DNA from: Zygaena filipendulae
Lineage: Eukaryota; Arthropoda; Insecta; Lepidoptera; Zygaenidae
NCBI GenBank assembly: GCA_907165275.2
Contig: OU015674.1
Span: forward strand, 6,101,001 to 6,165,000
Direction of reading: 5' to 3'
Length of the DNA: 64,000 nucleotides
Within the stretch, counting starts at the first letter, position 1; every line of letters starts with the position of its first letter. The translations under genes were made by a program, and so were the position numbers. Under the pieces are notes generated by a model. That model was given only the letters and a program-made list of their open reading frames with translations. It was not told the origin of the DNA and did no database searches. Below are positions 56,422 through 64,000 of this stretch, one piece after another.

Positions 56422-56953
56422 TCCCTACTAAATAAATACGAAAGTAACTCTGTCTGTCTGTCACAATGGTGTGAAAGTGTAACGGACAGACAGACAGAGT
56501 TAATCGATCATTATGAAATTTTGTACACACATTGTCAGAGGAACAGAGAAGGACATAGGGACGCAGATAAGCAATAACATGTTAACCCACAAAATTAGGT
56601 TATTGATACAGAACGCTTTATTGGGAGTTAGAGAACGTTTTTTAATTATGTGTTTACCTCATTACATTGGATAAATATGTAACAATATGTTGAACATAAA
56701 AAAATGTTGACACAAAATGGCGCTATAGTTTTAGAACACGATTTACTCAAAATTTGTCCAGTGTGGGTTAACACACTATTGCTTATCTATGTCCATAGGA
56801 TACTTTCATCCCGGAATTCCCGAGGAAACTTCGAAATTTACGCTGCTGAAATCTCATAAAATTTTGCATACACCTTGTCAGGGGTGTCAGGGGTACAGGA
56901 AATAAACATAGGGTAGGTATTTTGTATACCGAAATTTCGCGGGGAACAGCTAA
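56422..56953 (+). mobile_element. Helitron interrupted by a MITE
   Basis: A|TCCCTACTAAATAAATACGA; an inverted pair of (GTCT)n and (GACA)n tracts at 56449-56498; body broken at GGACATAG; partial duplication of GTCAGGGGT; end CAGCTAA|T. Confidence 0.75.
56559..56794. mobile_element. GGACGCAGATAAG MITE with ATAG duplication
   Basis: GGACGCAGATAAGCAATAAC and the reverse end GCTTATCTATGTCC. ATAG at 56555-56558 and 56795-56798. Removing it rejoins the Helitron body. Confidence 0.85.
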
Positions 56954-57046
56954 TGTAATGTAATGTAGGTATGTATAAATTAATTGTAATTGTGTTGTGT
57001 CTCTGTTGCCAAATAAATGCCTATTCTTTCTTTCTTTCTTTCAAAG
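56954..57046 (+). mobile_element. Retroposon tail with (TTTC)n
   Basis: TTGCCAAATAAATGCCTATT followed by (CTTT)4, a processed 3' end with a tetranucleotide tail. Confidence 0.5.
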
Positions 57047-57054
57047 CCGAAGCC

Positions 57055-57085
57055 TAAACTACTACTACTACTACTACTACTACTA
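57055..57085. repeat. (CTA)n microsatellite
   Basis: About nine ACT/CTA units. Confidence 0.9.
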
Positions 57086-57246
57086 TTTCGGTATTCCCGC
57101 AAGAACTCTTTTTTACTATGGCTTTGACACTACGGCTTCCTAATCTTTCTCTCACTAAAATATTTTTTAAGATCGCTTCAGTAGTTCCGGAGATTACATC
57201 CAAGCTAACTTACAAACATAAAAAACAAACTTCCCTTTTTATAACA

Positions 57247-57448
57247 TTAGCTGTTCCCGCGGTTTCAGCCGCGGTGATATCGGAGTTCCCGCAGGAATTC
57301 CAGGATAATAAGTACCCTATGACACTTAGCAACACTATAGTATTCTATTGGTAAAAGAAATTTTCAAAATCGGTTCAGTAGATCCAGAGATTACCCCCTA
57401 CAACGTCACAAACTCACAAACTTTGCCTCTTTATAATATTAGTATAGA
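57247..57448 (-). mobile_element. Non-autonomous Helitron
   Basis: Minus-strand A|TCTATACTAATATTATAAAG ... hairpin CCGCGGCTGAAACCGCGGG; CTAG mutated to CTAA. Confidence 0.8.
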
Positions 57449-57985
57449 TTAGTATAAACGTATTTGTGAGGATTCTAAGAGTCTTGTTTGTGTAACAAGT
57501 ACTTAAACTACAGTGGAGCCATGCAACTTTATAATACAACGTACAAGTTACAACCCACTGGCACAAGTGTATAAAATGCTTAAAAGGTTACTACTCCACC
57601 TCTACTTATAAAATAATATTTTGAGTTTTTGAATTTGTTGAACGTAGGCGGAGCCGCATGCCAAAACTTAGTCATTTATTTCATTAACAGAAAATATTCA
57701 CCGACTAGCCAACAATACAACGTTTCGAGTTTATATGAATGTGTCAATTTAATTGATTCAGCTGCAAAAGCCATCGGATCGCCAACGAAACCAACTGGAA
57801 ATTTGATGAATGCATTCATTTCCCCAATTTCGTGCCTTTCATAAGCCGGATACAATTTAATTTGATCTAGTTTTAATTAAAACCATCGAGTGGTTGATCA
57901 CAAAACGAACAGTGATAATATACTTGTATCTACAGAATTGTTTTCGTTGAAACTCTTCGTTTCCAGATAATAACTATAATATAAT
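57449..57985. other. No gene recognised
   Basis: The 71-aa frame at 57629-57844 is in unique DNA but has no domain. Confidence 0.35.
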
Positions 57986-58155
57986 CCTTCTAATCTGGAA
58001 CTTATTCTATATGCGTGTCAAGTTTAATCGAAATTAGTTCAGCAAAAACGCAAAAATGACTAGAGCGATTGGATTTTTTTTATTGTGTTGTTTGTATTAA
58101 AAGAAAATTGGTAGTTTTGCGAAACTAACGCGGGCGAAACCCCGGGCACAGCTAG
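57986..58155 (+). mobile_element. Non-autonomous Helitron
   Basis: A|TCCTTCTAATCTGGAACTT ... GCGGGCGAAACCCCGGGCA, CAGCTAG|T. Body divergent. Confidence 0.65.
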
Positions 58156-58254
58156 TATTATTTGTTTTTACAATTAATAATTATAAAGCAGAAAGTCTCA
58201 AAAGGATATAAAATAATAATCTTTTTCTGTTTTGTCGCGCATAACACGAAAACT

Positions 58255-58450
58255 GGACATATTATGTAGTTAAGCAATAGTGTGTTAACCCACAAAGGAG
58301 TGAATCGTGTTCTAAAGCGCTATTCTGACTTCTGTGTCAATATTTTTTTATATTTAACATTCTGTTGGTATTTAAACAATGTAATAACGTAAACACATAA
58401 TTAAAAAACGTTCTATAACTCTCAATAAAGCGTTCTGTATTAACAACTTA
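58255..58450. mobile_element. GGACATA MITE, right end decayed
   Basis: GGACATATTATGTAGTTAAG (small insertion), GTGTTAACCCACA and the shared body; the terminal GGAC at the right is lost. Confidence 0.65.
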
Positions 58451-58659
58451 ATCCCATCAAAAACAAACTTGTAAAAAAGTCCAAGTCTCGCAACTCACTT
58501 CTTCTACAGTAAAAAGTTGTGAGATCAATGTAATACCAAGTCGGTTAATTTATTCAGTGCCTACTTAAGGGTCCTTCTGTCTAAAGTTATCATGTTATAA
58601 GCTAATCTAATAACATTTTATAGTGACCATATCAAATTTAAAAACCTTTTATGTTTTAA

Positions 58660-58810
58660 ATAGATTGATTGGCTTGGCGATCACGTGAAAACACAATATA
58701 TCTCACATGTAATACATAATTATGGTTCTAAACAATCTAATTTAATTATAATATGTATTACTTGTGAGATACATTGTGTTTTCACGTGATCGCCAAGCCA
58801 ATCAATCTAT
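58660..58810. repeat. Long near-perfect palindrome
   Basis: ~60-bp arms, about three mismatches, from ATAGATTGATTGGCTTGGCG to its reverse complement, with CACGTGA in each arm. The loop is ~30 bp. Confidence 0.85.
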
Positions 58811-58812
58811 CA

Positions 58813-58925
58813 GTCTCATATATGGGATTACAAAGTTATTTGTGCAGTTGGTACATATAACTGCATATATAACTTTGTAATTCCATACATTTATATGGGA
58901 TTACAAAGTTATTTATGCAGTTAGT
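58813..58925. repeat. Inverted plus direct repeat of ATGGGATTACAAAGTTAT
   Basis: Three copies: forward at ~58819, reversed at ~58863-58886, forward at ~58893. Directly adjoins the longer palindrome. Confidence 0.75.
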
Positions 58926-59609
58926 GTATCTAGAAAACTGGACCGAAATTGCTAAATATTTTAATTTTTCCTTGATTTATACAATAAACACTAATTGTAT
59001 TCTAAATTTCAAACTTCTATGTCTGCTAGAAGTGCCTTAGAATTTTGATGATCGGTCAGTGAGTGAGTGAGTGAGTGACCTACAAAATTAAGAAACTTTG
59101 ACTAGTTATAATTCTTAAACTACTGGTTCAAATCGAATGAAATTTAAATTATACCGTCTTTATACAATACCTGCTTGTTTACTAAAAATTCAGGCTTCTA
59201 GTTTTATCCACAACGAAGTTATAGGGGGTCGAAAATGGCCTGAATTGCTTCGAGAAAAGGATAGTACGGCCGTGCCGCTTTTGTTGCTCGACTTGGCGGG
59301 GGCACTGCCGTGCCCCCAGATTTTGTGGGTGAACATGTTACTGCTTAGCGGCGTCCAACGCTATAGAGTATAGACGGACAATTAGGTACTCTACTTGCAC
59401 AAAACGCAATATGGTATTGCTTCTTCAGCGGTTTGAGACGAATTAGTAAGTATCATGTCGGAAGACCTTTATCGATACCGGAGTGATGCAGTTTTATGTT
59501 TAACGTGAGCAGAAATTAACCTCGTATCCAAAGTTCAATGGAGTTTCCAGTTGCTTTCTCTAACTAACATAGAAAGAACCAACTTATAATTAGATGTTTC
59601 AGATAGTTT
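58926..59609. other. No gene; (GAGT)n and repeat-like DNA
   Basis: GTGAGTGAGTGAGTGAGTGA at 59061-59080. The 78-aa frame at 59137-59373 crosses a GC-rich patch (GGGGGCACTGCCGTGCCCCC) that is itself a hairpin; not a supported gene. Confidence 0.4.
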
Positions 59610-59768
59610 CTCCTGTGTTCATTTCCGCAGGCATTACGGCATAAAAGCACCCTATGTCCCTTTCTGTACCCTTGACAACGTGTATGAAAAATGTCAGTTG
59701 AGTAGTTAAGCCGTGAAAGCGTAACAAACAAACAAAAAAAACTCACATTCGCATTTATAACAGTCACT
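59610..59768 (-). mobile_element. Helitron, 5' and middle parts
   Basis: Minus-strand GTTATAAATGCGAATGTGAG, (GTTT)n, body to GGGTGCTTTTATGCC. The 3' part is degraded, and the 104-aa antisense frame is a by-product. Confidence 0.65.
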
Positions 59769-60957
59769 AACGTGCGGTTCCACCGCGGGCAATAGCTTGT
59801 ATTGTTGTTTGTTTTTGAAGTTACTAAATAATATTTTCCGTCTGAACAAGTCATAAATAATTCAACGGAACCGAACAATCTGGGCTAGTTCGGAACAGAG
59901 AAAAAATAACAAATAAAGTTTTAACTTTTTAATATTATTATATTTTCATGAATTTCGATGCGAAGCCGTTGAAACATACCAACTCACGTCTCCAATATTT
60001 CGAACTAAGCCAACACGAAGTGGAAGTAAACAGTGAATAAAATTTTAGCTAAGCGTGCATCTTTGTCAGGGTTGCCAGCTGTGCGAGATCCGTTGGATGT
60101 GTCCTAGATTCAAAAGCTCTTTTATCTCGCGAAATATGTAGAAGCGTCGCTGGTAAATTTAACAAATCTTATTTAAAATATTCCAACATGAATAATTTGA
60201 ATTCTTACAGCCTATAAACAATGATAAGCTGATAGGTAAGGTTAGGTAGTCTGTTCACATAGCAACCCTATTCACAGCACAGTCAAGTTTCACAACGCCG
60301 GGCGACATTTTGGAAAAATAATGACATCTGCTGTTGCCGTCGTCGCGCGTCGGTTCGATTTTCAAACGTTTACCGTTTAAAATGCGCAACGACAGCAAGT
60401 TTTGAGGTTATTTTAACAAAGAGTCATTGTTTGTGCGAGTTTTATTGCTGAGCTCTAGAGGCAGCGGAGTAAATACATTAAGGATTATTGCATCGCAAGC
60501 AGTCCCCGTATTTGCAGCACGCACGCGCTTGTCGGAATTTTGCGCGACAAGATGGCAACATAGCTTGGAATTTATGTCGCAGCCAAATATCGTGCTAGGT
60601 TAGGTGTGAACGTTAACCACAATAAAGTCAAATATGTAGTACAGATTTCCTATGCAATGTACAGTGCATTTTCTGTCATTGGTATCTTGTAATGCCAATC
60701 GTAAATGGACGAAATAAACACTAATAATCTGGCAACTTTTTGACGGATTTAGAGTGGGAAGGGCATTTCAAAATGGCGTCTCCCTCTTCTTCCATTATGG
60801 CATCTATAGCGATTTATCGCATTTCATTTTGCCAATGGCAATTTTTCAGCAATTGAAATGGAAATGACGAAACGCCAATGACAATGTTATATTGTTCTCC
60901 AAGATAAAACACGGTTCTCTCTTGAAAACTAGTTTTTTTCATGGAAAAAAAAATGAC
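59769..60957. other. No gene; possible promoter-like DNA 60280-60620
   Basis: CpG-richer sequence with AAGATGGC at 60549 and AAAATGGCG near 60770 (YY1/Pho-like cores), but no open frame or splice-supported exon. Speculative. Confidence 0.2.
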
Positions 60958-61110
60958 TGCTGCTGAGTTTCTTGTCAGTTCTTCTCAGTAGAGCGCGAGT
61001 TCCGAAATGACGGTAATTTTAATTTAATTTTAAGAACTGCTTACTGACATAAGTGACTGTACCGATCCTAAGTAATAAAAATATTTTGGAATTTGAATAA
61101 ATATTGCAAC
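60958..61110 (+). mobile_element. LINE-type 3' end
   Basis: TGCTGAGTTTCTTGTCAGTT, CTTCTCAGTAGA, ending GAATTTGAATAAATATT. This layout is a very common moth non-LTR 3' end. Confidence 0.6.
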
Positions 61111-62941
61111 AGGCGTCCACTCGCTACGACATCCACCTGTCACGAGCCTAGGACCTAGGTCGTTCGGACACAATAGAAATTCTGCACGTCTTTCCGACAG
61201 TCGTTTTGGAAACTCACGACAAAGTCGCAAGTCGCTCCGACTTGCATCACAGCGGGCGAAGCGCCTTAACGCGCTCGTTCGAATGTTTAAGTGTTACCAA
61301 CTGGTTTATGTTATCGTTAAATTCATGTTGAAAGTATCGGAAACTTATGTGCGAGAGGATTCCCGTATTCATGTATATTTTGTGAGACGAAAAGGCAGAG
61401 TTTCATGAAGTATTATAGTCAAAGTTGTGTAAAGGGAGGGTTTTTGTAAACATATTAAGAGCAATGTGCTTGGAACTGACTTTGTTAAAAAAAAAATTAC
61501 TTACATATTTTAATCTATTTTACGACCTATTTTACGTTTCTTAAAGTCCACGATTGTATTTTAACAGCTGCCAAAAGTGTAAAGCTATTTTAGATTCTGA
61601 CCGTACGGTCAGAATCTCGTTCGAAATAAAGCATTTTTGTCCATACACGGGCAGTACCTACGTTCGCAAAAATTGAATTTAGTCGCCGTCGTGCAATTCT
61701 AACGAACTGAGCGTCAGTATTTGAACTGTGAGACCTAGGTCTTTATTATTTTACCTTCACCTTCTAAGCGATGTACCTATTACGATAAAAAGACGTACAT
61801 AGATAAATGGGTTGTACTCTTTTGTTTTTATTCGCAGCGTTCTATTGTGCAGCCAGTGTCACGTTAAAAAAAATTATATTGAACTGCAGACAACGTTGTA
61901 CGGTAAGGTTTGCTCCCTGAGCTAAATGAGTGGTTTTCTTGTGAGCACCAGTTGCTTGGACAAAATGGCGGATGACCTCCAGCTCCAGTCACAAACGCGT
62001 GTTTTGCTCACATCTTCCACCCGCCAACCCCCAAATAGGATATATTAGTGCTAAAATAAATGCGAAGTGATAAACTGACCTCCAGTGAAAACGAGATAGA
62101 TATAACCTCACATTATACCTCACATTACACAAATGCACAAGAACTTTTTACTGTGCCGTATATTACAAGACATCTTTTACGACCCCTTTTATTGTAATTC
62201 GTAATATTATATGCATTGTAGTCGGACTTAAATATTTTTCATATTATATGTGGTAGGTACTTATTATGTCTCGAAAGAACGGATATTTTATATAACTACA
62301 AAAAATTTTAGATATAATATTATGTACTTCCGTAGGTATGTGAGAAGTTGTACGTACTTGAAATGAATGTAATATAAATATTTTTTACTTATGTATTTAT
62401 ATTACATTCAGCAAACTTAAAAGCATAACCAATGCCATCTGTTGTGTTATTTTGGATTTGTCATGCAGTCACCGGATGCGCAAACTTTATGCGCGTCATT
62501 TTCGTTGCATGCTATGGTAAATTCTTACTTTCAACGTGCCAAAAGAAGTATGAATTCAAAAATATCATTGCTAGGTAAATAAGTAAGAGCTGGAGAGAGA
62601 TCAACACTAAAACGAGCATCTCTAATGGCAACTATCCAACTAGGTTACAGTTTTGAGTCTAGGTTGTGCTCGAGTGTACCTAGGTATCCTACGATAGCGG
62701 AAAATCTAGGTGAAGTTTCACGAAAATTTTGCCGGATATATAGAATTTTCAACTTCCGGCCGGAAGGGTGCTGAAGAGTGAAATACTCATAATAGTGAAA
62801 ACTATATCCGGTCATGAAGTGCGATTAACTGAGAAGGATTAAAAAAGATAAAACAATTGCGCAATGATAGTGAGAATTTAAAAAACAAATGGATTAAAGG
62901 AATGAAAAATCGAATCCCTTTTTGTATTATTTCTTACAGTT
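61111..62941. other. No gene recognised; one repeat copy
   Basis: The antisense 66-aa frame at 61030-61230 overlaps the LINE end. A GTTGTACG repeat is at 61895-61951. A small palindrome (GATTCTGACCGTACGGTCAGAATC) is centred near 61605. Confidence 0.4.
61895..61951. repeat. GTTGTACG-GCTCC repeat, copy
   Basis: Matches 32418-32473 in the same orientation. Confidence 0.6.
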
Positions 62942-63148
62942 GGACATAGATAAGCAATAGTGTGTTAACCCACACTGGAGAAATTTTGAGTAAATCGTGT
63001 TTTAAAAGTAGGAGCGCCATTTTGTGTATACATTTTTTATGTTCAATATTTAGTTACATATTTAAGCAATAAGGTAAAAAAACAAAACAATTCAATTCAA
63101 TCAATAACTTAATTTTGTGGGTTAACATGTTATTGCTTATCTGCGTCC
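62942..63148. mobile_element. GGACATAGATAAG MITE with AGTT duplication
   Basis: GGACATAGATAAGCAATAG at the left and CTTATCTGCGTCC at the right. AGTT at 62938-62941 and 63149-63152. 207 bp. Confidence 0.85.
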
Positions 63149-63152
63149 AGTT

Positions 63153-64000
63153 GTATCTGTGATATGGTACGACTGCTTTTTATTACAATAGAAATACAAT
63201 TTGACCTTGGAGCACAGGATGGGAAGAAATTTAAATACCCCATACAAAACATCGAACGAATCAACCTAACACGCTAAATACCTGATTTATTTACAATCCA
63301 AACAAAAGTCGATCCATCACCCAACAACGAGGGATACCAAGAAATCCCCGATACTGCGCCAGTCGGGCAAATCTTGGAGACATAGCACTGTTGTACACGA
63401 CCAATCCCCGTTGAACCATGCACACGTTCTCCGCCCCAAAGAATCACGAGTCAAGTTAAACCGGATATCGCGTAATTCTCAAACATCCTGCTAGATATGT
63501 TGGTGCTACATCGAAAGGTAATTGTGACTATGAATCAAACCCGCTCCTAAATCTCTCAAGCGATCTCAATTTGTACGCAGAAACCGCCTTTGTGCAGCAT
63601 TCAATGCTCGTTCCGAATAGATATACAGGATTCATTGCTTACACGTAGCCTGCGATGGATTCGGTACAATTCGGTGCACAGGTTTCGCTTATCCTATTGT
63701 AGTTTGGCTTGTATGGACGAGCAATAGTTTAGGAAAGTAATATAAGGGAATTCCTAGTGATTTTCCTATAAGCCTTATATTGGCTGTGAATGCGTTTAAT
63801 AAGACAGTAAGTGTCGCCGTCTAGTTTCAGGGGTAAGTGTAAGGATCAATCGAGGAACACTGTTATAAATAAACTAAATATGGACGTTTAAAGAAAACTT
63901 GTTTTTTGTTATATACATATTGTAGGTAAGTACGTTAGTTAGTAACAATGACTTCTCCACTTTTTTAATTAGAAGTGATCAAGTTTTCCCTTCCCAGTAA
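63153..64000. other. Window end, no gene recognised
   Basis: Somewhat GC-richer, repeat-free sequence (63200-63720) with stops in all frames. Could be intron or UTR of a gene outside the window. Confidence 0.35.

Noticed and set aside
59564..59878. 104-aa antisense frame
   Set aside because: Mostly Helitron sequence.

Overview
The window looks like intergenic DNA from a moth or butterfly (Lepidoptera). It is AT-rich, has long stretches without open frames, and is packed with short dispersed repeats of lepidopteran type: non-autonomous Helitrons that begin TC, end in a small GC-rich hairpin plus CTAG, and lie between A and T; tRNA-derived SINEs; many 5'-truncated retroposon tails with different terminal simple repeats; and several foldback (MITE) families. 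The species cannot be named from this sequence.

Only one protein gene is well supported: an intronless 306-residue secreted trypsin-like serine protease at 36464-37384 (+). It has an intact His/Asp/Ser triad and a polyadenylation signal about 50 bp after the stop. No rRNA, functional tRNA, CRISPR array or full-length autonomous transposon was found. Nearly all other open frames are short and lie in transposon copies or in low-complexity DNA.

Layout. 0-8 kb: a 410-bp foldback, Helitron pieces, a tRNA-derived SINE. 8-13.5 kb: Helitrons mixed with palindromic elements flanked by TAA/TTA. 13.8-15.6 kb: a ~295-bp terminal-inverted-repeat element split by a 1468-bp element that carries regularly spaced CTCGAGCGCGTCAGAT-like motifs; a second copy of the host at 24 kb shows the empty site. 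16-31 kb: more MITEs, retroposon tails, SINEs, and three copies of a MITE that carries CRE-like TGACGTCA palindromes. 31-36 kb: sparse DNA, then a TAA-flanked MITE just upstream of the protease. 37-40 kb: an inverted Helitron pair and a three-element nest. 40-46 kb: mostly unrecognised AT-rich DNA. 46-57 kb: the densest Helitron zone, with a Tc1-like MITE and a hammerhead-like motif. 58-64 kb: long palindromes, a LINE tail, and unrecognised DNA that may hold promoter-like sequence.

The main story is nested transposition. Several copies interrupt one another, so empty sites and target duplications can be read inside the window. The best candidate for something undescribed is the 1468-bp element at 14064-15531. 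Family names rest on termini and target duplications seen here; no database search was possible.
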